Below, piece after piece: positions 51,874-59,703 of a stretch of DNA of 64,000 nucleotides (its first letter is position 1; each line of letters begins with the position of its first letter). The DNA lies in contig NZ_CP041666.1 in NCBI RefSeq assembly GCF_007301515.1, positions 3,348,001 through 3,412,000 of the forward strand, written 5' to 3'. Made by a program: the position numbers and the translations under genes. The DNA is from Radiobacillus deserti. Lineage in GTDB: Bacteria; Bacillota; Bacilli; Bacillales; Amphibacillaceae. A model generated the notes under the pieces. The model worked only from the letters and a program-made list of their open reading frames with translations. It was not told the DNA's origin and did not search any database.

Positions 51874-52176
51874 ATGAGTATGTCTATTACACAACCAGCT
51901 GCCCAATGGTTTATACGCGAAATGGATTTAGAAAAAGGCGACTTTGTTAGATTTTATGTTCGTTATGGTGGTCACGGTGGTGTTTATTCAGGGTTTTCTT
52001 TAGCCATTTCAAATGATCCACCCAATGATCCAGCCATGGAAATAGAAGAACTCGGTGTCACCTTCTATGTAGAAACATCTGACGCGTGGTACTTTAGAGA
52101 ACACGATTTTCACATTAAATTCAAACGAAAATATGATGAAATCGAATACCAGATGGAACCGATAAAACAGGCATGA
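51874..52176 (+). CDS. HesB-like protein (YneR type)
   Basis: A 100-residue protein with the HesB/IscA fold. It starts ITQPAAQWFIREMDLEKGDF and has the GGHGGVYSGFSLAI strand region. Iron-sulfur carriers of this fold need three conserved cysteines; this protein has none, so it cannot bind clusters in the usual way. The YneR group shares this loss. Function unknown. The start is uncertain by two codons (ATG 51874 or 51880). Confidence 0.8.
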   Translation: MSMSITQPAAQWFIREMDLEKGDFVRFYVRYGGHGGVYSGFSLAISNDPPNDPAMEIEELGVTFYVETSDAWYFREHDFHIKFKRKYDEIEYQMEPIKQA

Positions 52177-52193
52177 GCATTCATGCCTGTTTT
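52164..52193 (+). terminator. Terminator of the HesB-like gene
   Basis: A 13 bp stem (AAAACAGGCATGA / TCATGCCTGTTTT) that spans the stop codon and is followed by T. Confidence 0.85.
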
Positions 52194-52266
52194 TATATTA
52201 TCGATTATAGTTTTATGAAGTTAGAGAAGACTAAAAGCATTATATTAAAGATAAATAGGTGTTTCT

Positions 52267-52770
52267 ATGAATATACATGTCATTATTATCATTAGCATTA
52301 TTAGCTTTTCCATCTTTTATGGAAAATGGAATAGATGGAAGGACTTCTATCCGACCATGTATTACTTTTCTTTCTTCAACCTTTTTTATCAGTACATTTC
52401 CTATTCTATAGATAAGGTATGGGAATTAAAAAAACCCATCTTCAGTCTATTCATTACAGATGTCAGCTACACGTTCCTAGCATACCCATGTCTTATGGTG
52501 ATGTTCTTAGGTAATTACCCTTCAGTTACTCGTCATAAATTTTTGTTTTATTTAAAATACATTGTTCTTTCCATTGGACTAGAATGGGTTTGTAATAAAT
52601 ATGGATACATTCAGTACTATAACGGATGGAGTGTTTGGTGGACTGCTTTTTTCTACTCGACGATGTACCCAATGATAAGACTTCACTTCAAAAAGCCTAT
52701 CCTTGCACTCTTTATTTCCGGATTGATTATAGCCTTCTATTTAACTATTTTTGACTTTTCTATTTTGTAA
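52267..52770 (+). CDS. CBO0543-family membrane protein
   Basis: A 167-residue protein with five membrane segments, rich in aromatic residues. The order of KWNRWKDFYPTMYYFSFFN and WVCNKYGYIQYYNGWSVWWT matches the CBO0543 family found in spore-forming Firmicutes. Function is unknown. It has no strong ribosome site (TAGGTGTTTCT before ATG) and its own terminator. Confidence 0.8.
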   Translation: MNIHVIIIISIISFSIFYGKWNRWKDFYPTMYYFSFFNLFYQYISYSIDKVWELKKPIFSLFITDVSYTFLAYPCLMVMFLGNYPSVTRHKFLFYLKYIVLSIGLEWVCNKYGYIQYYNGWSVWWTAFFYSTMYPMIRLHFKKPILALFISGLIIAFYLTIFDFSIL

Positions 52771-52799
52771 TAGCTCAAGTCTTCCACTGATTTGAGCTA
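52771..52799 (+). terminator. Terminator of the CBO0543-family gene
   Basis: An 8 bp stem (TAGCTCAA / TTGAGCTA) followed by CTTTTATG, directly after the stop. Confidence 0.75.
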
Positions 52800-52932
52800 C
52801 TTTTATGCAGTCTTCGACCCTTTGGGCAAGAAATGGTTCACTTCTTATATTTTTGAAAAACTCCTACCCTTTTCATCGCTTCTTACTCTTGTTAAACAAG
52901 TTATTTCTCCATTCATTACGGAACCACTCCAA

Positions 52933-52965
52933 CTATGTACTCACACTTTCTGGGCGAATACATAG
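52933..52965 (+). promoter_or_regulatory. Dyad before the SsuABC-like operon
   Basis: CTATGTA and TACATAG form perfect 7 bp arms 19 bases apart, just before the permease gene, with TAGTAT (52963-52968) as a possible -10. It is a candidate operator. Confidence 0.35.
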
Positions 52966-52989
52966 TATAGAAACGTGAGAGGTGGTGAC

Positions 52990-53802
52990 ATGATGGAAGA
53001 ACAAAATCAAACAGCAGTTCAAGTGGAACGAGAAGAGTGGAAAAAAAGAAATCGAAAAGCAAACCTTAAACAATTACTAACCATTTCTTCTCCAATTTTT
53101 GTATTAATTCTTTGGGAAATACTTTCGCGCACTGCATTAATTGATCCACGATTTTTCCCTGCGCCAAGCTTAATCATCATGACCATGTTCGACATGGGTA
53201 CGAATGGAGAATTATTTAGCCATATCTCCATTAGTTTACAGCGAATTCTTTTCGGGTTTTTACTCGGTGTAATTCCAGCGATTGGCTTGGGTCTAATAAT
53301 GGGAATGTATTCGCCTTTTCGCCATTTCTTTTCTCCATTAGTTATGGCTTTTATGCCGATACCTACACTGGCGATGCTGCCTATTATTCTTATCATTTTT
53401 GGTATCGGAGAATTTTCGAAGATGGTGACAATTGCGATTAGTGTATTTTTCCCAGTAGTTATCAATACAACCGCAGGTGTCACGAACATCGATAAGATTT
53501 ACCTCGATGTCGCCAACAACTACGGAGCAAGCGCAAAAGACTTTTTCTTTAAAATTGCCTTGCCAGGATCGCTACCCGTCATGCTAGAAGGGATTCAGAT
53601 GGGGCAAGCGATTGCTTTGTTAACTATCGTTGCCGCTGAAATGATTGGGGCAAACTCCGGAATTGGATATATCATTTGGATGAACTATAAAGCATTCCTT
53701 CTTCCCGAGATGTATGTAGGCTTAGTTCTCATCTCATTCTTTGGTTATTTGTTCTCTCTCCTTATTAGAGGGCTTCATAAGAAGCTAATTCCTTGGAAAT
53801 AA
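52990..53802 (+). CDS. SsuC/TauC-type ABC importer, permease
   Basis: A membrane permease of 270 residues with six segments, first of three genes for a nitrate/sulfonate/taurine/thiamine-precursor type importer. The EAA-like loop reads DVANNYGASAKDFFFKIALP near residue 173. ATG 52990 follows AGAGG. The N-terminal 30 residues are charged and cytoplasmic. Substrate unknown: no enzyme gene accompanies the set. Confidence 0.9.
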   Translation: MMEEQNQTAVQVEREEWKKRNRKANLKQLLTISSPIFVLILWEILSRTALIDPRFFPAPSLIIMTMFDMGTNGELFSHISISLQRILFGFLLGVIPAIGLGLIMGMYSPFRHFFSPLVMAFMPIPTLAMLPIILIIFGIGEFSKMVTIAISVFFPVVINTTAGVTNIDKIYLDVANNYGASAKDFFFKIALPGSLPVMLEGIQMGQAIALLTIVAAEMIGANSGIGYIIWMNYKAFLLPEMYVGLVLISFFGYLFSLLIRGLHKKLIPWK

Positions 53803-53835
53803 CCAACATAATTTCAGAAGGGAGTGCCTTTGAAG

Positions 53836-54618
53836 ATGAGTGAAGATAGTAAAGTCACGATACAAGATCTCACAAAGGTCTTTTATAAAAAAAATGAAAG
53901 TGTTACAGCAATAAAAGATGTCAACCTTCATATTAAAGAGGGTGAATTTGTTTGTATCATCGGTCCAAGTGGCTGCGGAAAAACGACATTACTGCGTATT
54001 CTTGCTGGGCTCGAAAAGCCAAGCACTGGTGAAATGGATATTCACCATTCCGATGGGAGCAAACCATTGCAATCCATGGTTTTTCAAGAAAGAGGAGTTA
54101 TTCCTTGGATGACGGTAGAAGAAAATGTTGCCTTCGGTTTGAAAATGCGACATCTCCCACGAAAAGAAATAAAAGAACAAACCGATTACTTCTTAAGAAA
54201 AGTAGGGTTAGAGAAGTTTGCGAAGCTTTATCCAAAAGAGCTTTCTGGTGGAATGAAGCAGCGTGTAAGTATAGCGAGAGCATTTGCTAATGATCCAGAA
54301 ATCCTGCTTATGGATGAACCCTTTGCAGCCCTAGACGAACAAAATAAGTTTATTTTGCAAGAGGAACTACTAAACATCTGGCAAGAGACTAAGAAGACGG
54401 TTCTATTCATCACTCACAGCATTGATGAAGCCATGCTATTAAGCGACCGCATCCTATTGATGAGCTCGCAGCCTGGTCAGATTGTGAAGGAGAAAAATAT
54501 TGACCTTCCTCGACCACGAAAGATTGAGGATATCCGCGCAAACCCCGAACTGGCTGATAGCTTTGTTGAAATATGGCAGCATCTGCAGACTGAAGTTCAA
54601 GGTTCTCGAAGCTCATAA
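53836..54618 (+). CDS. SsuB/TauB-type ABC importer, ATP-binding protein
   Basis: The ATPase of the same importer, 260 residues: Walker A GPSGCGKTT, Q-loop FQERGVIPWMTVEENV, signature LSGGMKQR, Walker B ILLMDEPFAALD and H-loop ITHSIDEA. The IPWMTVEENV segment is typical of the nitrate/sulfonate/taurine group. ATG 53836 is chosen; a TTG two codons earlier has the better ribosome spacing. Confidence 0.92.
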   Translation: MSEDSKVTIQDLTKVFYKKNESVTAIKDVNLHIKEGEFVCIIGPSGCGKTTLLRILAGLEKPSTGEMDIHHSDGSKPLQSMVFQERGVIPWMTVEENVAFGLKMRHLPRKEIKEQTDYFLRKVGLEKFAKLYPKELSGGMKQRVSIARAFANDPEILLMDEPFAALDEQNKFILQEELLNIWQETKKTVLFITHSIDEAMLLSDRILLMSSQPGQIVKEKNIDLPRPRKIEDIRANPELADSFVEIWQHLQTEVQGSRSS

Positions 54619-54646
54619 GAAGAATAAAAGGAAAGGTAGATGCATT

Positions 54647-55741
54647 GTGAAGAAGTTTTTAGTTAGATGGTTAGCCGTCCCTAGTCTTGTCTTAGTGCTA
54701 GTTCTTTCAGCTTGTAATAACTCGTCCTCCGGTGGAAAAGACGCAGAGGAGGAACCTGTCGCTACAACTAGTGATAAACCACTTGCACCTTTAAAAGAAC
54801 CCGAAACAGTTGTCATTGCGGAGGATGGATCCGCTTCTGGAGCTGGCTTTTACATCGCAAAAGAAAAAGGTTACTTTGAAGAGTACGGAATTAATGTTAA
54901 ATTCGTTACCTTCGGAAATAGTGATGAAATGCTTCCTGCTGTAGCAGCAGGAGAAGTGGATGTTGCTGGAGGAATCTCATCTGCTTCATTCTTTAATTCG
55001 ATTGCACAAGGTATCGATGTGCGAATGATTGCAGATAAAGGACATAACATCAAAGGGAAGTCTTATTTTTCCTTTGTTATTCGTAAAGACTTGCAAGATG
55101 AGATTCAAAGCTACGAAGATTTCAAAGGAAAAAAAGTTGCTGTTTCCACTCGAAATGCAGTGGATGATTATATCTTCCAAAAAATGATTGAGCATGCTGG
55201 ACTTACGAGAGATGATGTAGAATTTGTTCTTATGTCTGACTTTGGAAACATGATGTCTAGTATGGGGAATAAAACGGTAGATGCAGCACTTCAAATTGAA
55301 CCACTTATCACACAAGGAACAGAACAAGACATCCACGTTCGATTTGGAGATGCGACAGATTTTGCACCGAAGGCACAGATCGCAATGGTCCTAGGCTCTC
55401 CTAAATTCATGGATGAACGGCGTGAAGTTGCCAAACGATTTATGGCTGCTTATTTAAGAGGAGTTCGGGACTATAACGACGCCTTCGTGAAGGAAAAGGG
55501 AAATAAAGATGAGATTATTGATATCATGACCAAATATACAGCAGTGAAGGATCCAAAAGTTTGGAAGAAAGTAGGGGTAACAGGACTTAACCCGAATGGA
55601 GATATGTTCGTTGACAATATTAAAGAACAATACGAGTTCTATAAAGAAAATGGTGCAATTCGTGGAGATCTCGACATTGACCAAGTCGTAGACCTATCTC
55701 TTGTAGAAGAAGTCGTAGACATTATCGGCAAATACGAATAA
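54647..55741 (+). CDS. SsuA-type ABC importer, substrate-binding lipoprotein
   Basis: An extracellular binding protein of 364 residues with a lipoprotein signal peptide (LVLVLSAC, Cys23). Mature blocks GAGFYIAKEKGYFEEYGINV and AAGEVDVAGGISSASFFNS mark the NMT1/SsuA/THI5-like family. The start is GTG 54647 behind GGAAAGG; the frame is open upstream through the ATPase gene but in a different frame of it. Possible ligands are sulfonates, pyrimidine precursors or other small heterocycles. A hairpin terminator follows. Confidence 0.9.
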   Translation: MKKFLVRWLAVPSLVLVLVLSACNNSSSGGKDAEEEPVATTSDKPLAPLKEPETVVIAEDGSASGAGFYIAKEKGYFEEYGINVKFVTFGNSDEMLPAVAAGEVDVAGGISSASFFNSIAQGIDVRMIADKGHNIKGKSYFSFVIRKDLQDEIQSYEDFKGKKVAVSTRNAVDDYIFQKMIEHAGLTRDDVEFVLMSDFGNMMSSMGNKTVDAALQIEPLITQGTEQDIHVRFGDATDFAPKAQIAMVLGSPKFMDERREVAKRFMAAYLRGVRDYNDAFVKEKGNKDEIIDIMTKYTAVKDPKVWKKVGVTGLNPNGDMFVDNIKEQYEFYKENGAIRGDLDIDQVVDLSLVEEVVDIIGKYE

Positions 55742-55747
55742 AGAAAA

Positions 55748-55774
55748 TTCGGGTGGTGACAGTCACCACCCGAA
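55748..55774 (+). terminator. Stem-loop after the SsuABC-like operon
   Basis: A 12 bp perfect stem (TTCGGGTGGTGA / TCACCACCCGAA, 3-base loop), 6 bp after the stop and followed by CTTTGT. It shares the GGTGACAGTCACC theme with the GTGCCTGTCAC repeats. Confidence 0.75.
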
Positions 55775-55792
55775 CTTTGTCAATGAGTGTCG

Positions 55793-55829
55793 AAAACAAG
55801 GGCTAGCCACTGTGGTAAGTCCTTGTTTT
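55793..55829 (+). terminator. Second stem-loop, possible back-up terminator
   Basis: AAAACAAGG pairs with CCTTGTTTT across 19 bases; T-rich sequence follows. Weak but well placed. Confidence 0.5.
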
Positions 55830-56593
55830 CTGTTTAGTTTTCTTTGTTTACTTGTTCTTTCATTTTTAACTTTGTATTCATACATGATGAATTAATTGTT
55901 GAAAGACAAAGAAGAAGGTATCACCAAAAGCTATCTTTTGAGACACCCTCTATGAAAACTACATCCGAGCATAAAATTGAAGTAATAGGAACCAAGATAC
56001 ACAATCATTCACCCTCAACTTTAAAGAATCTTATTAGCTTTCCAGTAAACAGGCCTGATTTACCACCATGATCTAGATTGGATTGCATATCTGCCTATGC
56101 CTAATCTGTTCATTTGTTTCTCTATTAAAGAGGCTTCTTCTAAAAATCCTGATATTCCTAGAATAACAATAACTAGGACAATTATCTAAAACATTTAGGA
56201 ACCTCTTGTTTAAAACAATGCCCTTCACTATTAGTTATCACAAGAAATATTTGCATAGTATCCTTCTTACTTACATCTTTTGAAAATCATAAGTTACAGT
56301 AGCCGTTTTCAAGAGAAGGGAGGAAACACAAATCGTTAATATGGAGTATGGAATAGGTGTGCGTATCTTTTCCAATTGAATTCAAAGTCTTTATTTGTTC
56401 TTTGAATGTTAGTTTTCTGTTTACGTTGCCCGAATGCTCTTCGAAATGGATTAAACTACAAACGTGTCAATAAGTACTCCTACACCATACTCGTGAAAAA
56501 ACTCCTATAAACCACGTAAAAGCTATTCACAAAGGGGAGAATTACCCGTACTCCTATTCACCTCAACTCAATGTCTTCATGGCAACAAGAAGC
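55830..56593. other. Gene-poor region, about 760 bp
   Basis: AT-rich, no intact gene supported apart from the tiny broken frame at 56060-56194. Open frames on the plus strand (for example 55844-56071) have no ribosome site and no recognisable protein. It looks like decayed sequence. Confidence 0.5.
56060..56194 (-). pseudogene. Tiny membrane-protein gene with a stop at codon 3
   Basis: AGAGG lies 7 bases before an ATG at 56194, but codon 3 is TAG. After it the frame runs for 41 more codons: IIVLVIVILGISGFLEEASL, then a charged helix IEKQMNRLGIGR. This is the shape of the short single-span proteins common in Bacillus. A nonsense change of one base would explain it. It may also be chance; only 44 codons are involved. 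Confidence 0.3.
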
Positions 56594-56619
56594 GCACATA
56601 AAGACTCTCTTTTACGTGC
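56594..56619 (-). terminator. Possible terminator of the alaRT operon
   Basis: GCACGTAAA pairs with TTTATGTGC (one wobble) about 12 bp after the alaT stop; the following sequence is only moderately T-rich. Confidence 0.4.
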
Positions 56620-56630
56620 ACTCATTATCA

Positions 56631-57803
56631 CTATATCGTTTGTAAAAACGCTCGAATTCGCTTCATCGCTTCATCCAACTGCTTTAAAGATGTCGCATAG
56701 GAACAACGAATGTACCCTTCCCCGCTTCGTCCAAATACATTTCCTGGAACAACAGCTACCCGCTGCTCCTGCAATAGCTTTTCTGCAAATTCTTCCGAAG
56801 TAAAACCTGTTTTTTGGATCGATGGAAAGACATAAAACGCTCCTCCAGGTAAATAACAATTTAAGCCCATTTCTCGAAACTCTTTAACGACAAAGTTTCT
56901 TCGTTGCCGATAACTTTTCTTCATCTCCTGAACGCTAGTCTCCGAATGATCCAGAGCCTCGATTGCTGCGTGCTGCGCCATAGTCGGAGCAGACATGATC
57001 GTATATTGATGAATTTTCGTCATTGCTTTAATGATTTCTGAAGGACCAACCGCGTAACCTAAACGCCACCCTGTCATCGCAAATGCTTTAGAAAATCCAG
57101 ATAACAGAAGTGTCCGTTCTTTCATCTCCGGAATTTGACTAAAGCTCGTGTGTTTCTCGTCATAACACAACTCTCCATATATTTCATCAGAAAGAACAAA
57201 TAAGTCATACTTCTTTACTACAGCAGCTATAGCCGCTAACTCATCCTTTGATAAAACTGTTCCGGTTGGGTTATTCGGACTACATAGCATAATTGCCTTT
57301 GTTTTCTCTGTAATAGCTTTTTCTAGTAACTCTGGCTCAAGCTTAAACTGCTGAAGTGGATCTGTGTCTACTTTTACCGGAATCCCTCCCGCTAAGGAAA
57401 CTGCTGGAGCGTAGGATACGAAGCTTGGCTCCACAACTATTACCTCATCCCCTGGGTCGATTAATGCTCTTAATGCTAAATCAATTGCCTGACTGGCACC
57501 GACAGTTACAATAACTTGCTCTTCCGGGTCATAGTCCACTTGATATTTCTTTTTTAAATATGCGCTGATTCTCGTTCGTAATTCTATCATTCCGGCATTT
57601 GCTGTATAAGCCGTATAGCCTTTCTCTAAGGAATGAAAACTCGCTTCTATTACATTCCATGGCGTAACAAAATCAGGCTCTCCAACTCCTAAAGAAATGA
57701 CATTATCCATTTTAGATGCTAAATCAAAAAAACGGCGGATTCCAGATGGTTGAAGCTGTTCAACCGTTTTAGACAAATAAGTAGTTTTACTAGATGGGCT
57801 CAT
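56631..57803 (-). CDS. alaT: Alanine/aspartate-type aminotransferase (AlaT-like)
   Basis: A fold-type I PLP aminotransferase of 390 residues. The N-terminal part has NVISLGVGEPDFVTP; the PLP lysine is in LSGFSKAFAMTGWRLGYAVG (about residue 233), and CSPNNPTGTVLS and the C-terminal RCSYATSLKQL (substrate Arg) are present. B. subtilis alaT (formerly yugH) has the same partner, an Lrp-type gene just upstream, so alanine transaminase is the best guess; PatA-type aspartate activity is the alternative. Its ATG overlaps the regulator's stop as ATGA. Confidence 0.88.
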   Translation of the reverse strand: MSPSSKTTYLSKTVEQLQPSGIRRFFDLASKMDNVISLGVGEPDFVTPWNVIEASFHSLEKGYTAYTANAGMIELRTRISAYLKKKYQVDYDPEEQVIVTVGASQAIDLALRALIDPGDEVIVVEPSFVSYAPAVSLAGGIPVKVDTDPLQQFKLEPELLEKAITEKTKAIMLCSPNNPTGTVLSKDELAAIAAVVKKYDLFVLSDEIYGELCYDEKHTSFSQIPEMKERTLLLSGFSKAFAMTGWRLGYAVGPSEIIKAMTKIHQYTIMSAPTMAQHAAIEALDHSETSVQEMKKSYRQRRNFVVKEFREMGLNCYLPGGAFYVFPSIQKTGFTSEEFAEKLLQEQRVAVVPGNVFGRSGEGYIRCSYATSLKQLDEAMKRIRAFLQTI

Positions 57804-58294
57804 GGTGTCACCATGATTCTTTTATCATCGTCATCACCTTCAAAGATTATGCCATCGTGCTTATACTTTTTCAACACGAAGTGAGTCGTCGTGGAGAGTA
57901 CAGATTCTAATGTAGAAAGTTTATCGGAAACAAATCGCCCTATATCAGACATTGTTTTCGCTTCAATAAGAACAGACAGATCATACGCACCAGACATTAA
58001 ATAGACCGCTTCCACTTCAGGAAAACGATAAATCCTTTCTGCCACCTTATCAAAACCAACCCCTCTTGTTGGCGTTACCTTAACGTCTATCATTGCGGTT
58101 ACCCCTTCGTAGTCCAGCACTTTTGTCCAATCAATTAGCGTAGAGTACCCAGCAATAATATGATCTCGTTCCATTTCCGAAATTAGCTGATTTGTTTCTT
58201 CCACGGACAAATCTGTCATTTTGGCGATTTTTTCAACTTCTAACCGACTATCCTTCTCTAATAGCTCTAATATTTCTATCTTTTTATCATTCAC
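57800..58294 (-). CDS. alaR: Lrp/AsnC-family regulator (AlaR-like)
   Basis: A 164-residue transcription regulator: N-terminal HTH (KIAKMTDLSVEETNQLISEM) and a C-terminal RAM domain with the ligand region GAYDLSVLIEAKTMSDIGRF. It forms an operon with the aminotransferase gene, as AlaR does with AlaT in B. subtilis, where alanine induces. GTG 58294 is chosen because AAGGGTG is 7 bases upstream; a TTG two codons earlier is possible. Confidence 0.87.
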   Translation of the reverse strand: MNDKKIEILELLEKDSRLEVEKIAKMTDLSVEETNQLISEMERDHIIAGYSTLIDWTKVLDYEGVTAMIDVKVTPTRGVGFDKVAERIYRFPEVEAVYLMSGAYDLSVLIEAKTMSDIGRFVSDKLSTLESVLSTTTHFVLKKYKHDGIIFEGDDDDKRIMVTP

Positions 58295-58487
58295 TGTCAA
58301 ACACCCTTTTCTATATGTAAATGCCCCTTACTGATTATTTCGACAATTTATCTTATGGTACTATATTCCGTCCAAAATAGAAACACACTTTTTATAACGT
58401 ACCACGATTTTTCTTTTCTATTACATGTGTGTATCGTCACTTCTAGCTCCCTCTGCATAAGTTAATAACAGAAAAGGAGGAATCGTC

Positions 58488-59315
58488 GTGCATCTTATTG
58501 ATACAAAGTCGTGGTTATTCGATTATATAACTAAAAAAACAGATAGGTTGGAGGAAGACATGCTTATTCAACTGGACACTATTTGTAAAAAGCTAACTCC
58601 CCATTTTCCAGGAGTCAGTGAAATGGATATTCATCAACATTTGTTAGAACATGGTTTATTCGTTCCTTGGAAGCAAGACAAAGGAACTATTTCTACTTTC
58701 TTAGAGCAATCCTACGAAATGAATACTAAAACACACCTTGAATGGTTAAAAAAAGAATGGCAAGGACCTGATGTATCTGTTTTCCTGTTTCCATCCGACC
58801 ATACAAACCCTGACTTCTTACGAGAATTCAATGCCGTCTCTGGCGTTAGTCATACTGATAAACTCTTTCTTTTTTTACCTCCACAAGTAGAAACGAAAAA
58901 ACTACAAGCTGTTCTCACACATGAATATCACCACATTTGTAGACTAGCGAAGCTAAAAAAACAAGAGGAGGAGTTTCATTTATTAGATACAATAATTGCG
59001 GAAGGGTTAGCAGAATATGCAGTCCAAGAGATAGTGGGCATTCCCTATCTGTCAAAATGGGCAACGCTCTATTCGTTAGAAGAAAGCGAAAGACATTGGA
59101 ACGATTTTCTGAGTGAAAATCAGTTTGTAGAGAAAGGAACTAGGACTCATGATAAATTGCTATATGGTGAACCTCCTCTCCCACCAATGATTGGGTACAA
59201 TTGTGGGTACCAAATCGCAAAATCTTCGGCTGAGAAAGAATCTTTCTCTACCGTCGATCTTCTATCGGTAGATTCTCAAACAGTGTTGCAAAAGTCTAGT
59301 TTTGCTAATAGGTAA
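58488..59315 (+). CDS. DUF2268 putative zinc-dependent protease
   Basis: A 275-residue protein with a gluzincin/zincin motif, AVLTHEYHHICRLAKL (HExxH near residue 145), and a downstream acidic residue in IIAEGLAEYAVQEIVG that can complete the zinc site. No signal peptide, so it is cytoplasmic. These features fit DUF2268, predicted metal-dependent proteases of Bacillus. The start is GTG 58488 with AAGGAGG. It is transcribed divergently from alaR. Confidence 0.85.
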   Translation: MHLIDTKSWLFDYITKKTDRLEEDMLIQLDTICKKLTPHFPGVSEMDIHQHLLEHGLFVPWKQDKGTISTFLEQSYEMNTKTHLEWLKKEWQGPDVSVFLFPSDHTNPDFLREFNAVSGVSHTDKLFLFLPPQVETKKLQAVLTHEYHHICRLAKLKKQEEEFHLLDTIIAEGLAEYAVQEIVGIPYLSKWATLYSLEESERHWNDFLSENQFVEKGTRTHDKLLYGEPPLPPMIGYNCGYQIAKSSAEKESFSTVDLLSVDSQTVLQKSSFANR

Positions 59316-59411
59316 AAGTGTATTTTACTACTTTCCCATTATACGGCCCCATACCAAAATAGTCTTCTTTCATAGACTAGAAATGAAACCTTACGAAAGG
59401 AGTCTATACGA

Positions 59412-59663
59412 ATGTCTAGATATTACGGGATATGTTGTCGGTCAATTGGTCGCCGTGTTCTTATTAAAACCAAGGATGGCCGTTCCATGAGAGGGGTTAT
59501 TCATAGAGTAGATCGAAAAAATGTATATCTTCGTCCACTTGGTCCAACCCGTGTGGGTGGCTTTGGTTATGGATGGTATCGTCCTTGGGGTTATGGATGG
59601 GGTGCTGGCGCGTTTGGCTGGGGTATTGCCCTAGGCGCAATCGCAAGTTTAGCCTTTATTTAA
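59412..59663 (+). CDS. Gly/Trp-rich 83-residue protein
   Basis: Two parts are seen. Residues 1-45 look like a small beta barrel (SIGRRVLIKTKDGRSMRGVI then RVDRKNVYLRPL), reminiscent of Sm-like or SH3-like folds. Residues 46-83 are rich in Gly, Trp, Tyr (GGFGYGWYRPWGYGWGAGAF) and end in a hydrophobic helix GIALGAIASLAFI. AAAGGAG lies before the ATG. Spore-coat or membrane-associated roles are possible; I do not recognise the family. Confidence 0.75.
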   Translation: MSRYYGICCRSIGRRVLIKTKDGRSMRGVIHRVDRKNVYLRPLGPTRVGGFGYGWYRPWGYGWGAGAFGWGIALGAIASLAFI

Positions 59664-59670
59664 ATCATGA

Positions 59671-59696
59671 AAGAGCCCTTACATTGAAGGGCTCTT
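59671..59696. terminator. Bidirectional terminator
   Basis: A 10 bp perfect stem (AAGAGCCCTT / AAGGGCTCTT) between convergent genes, with T-rich sequence on the plus side. Confidence 0.85.
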
Positions 59697-59703
59697 CTTT
59701 TCT

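Noticed and set aside
51550..51877. Open frames over repeat copy 3
   Set aside because: Same repeat-derived peptides as at copy 1, interrupted differently in each copy.
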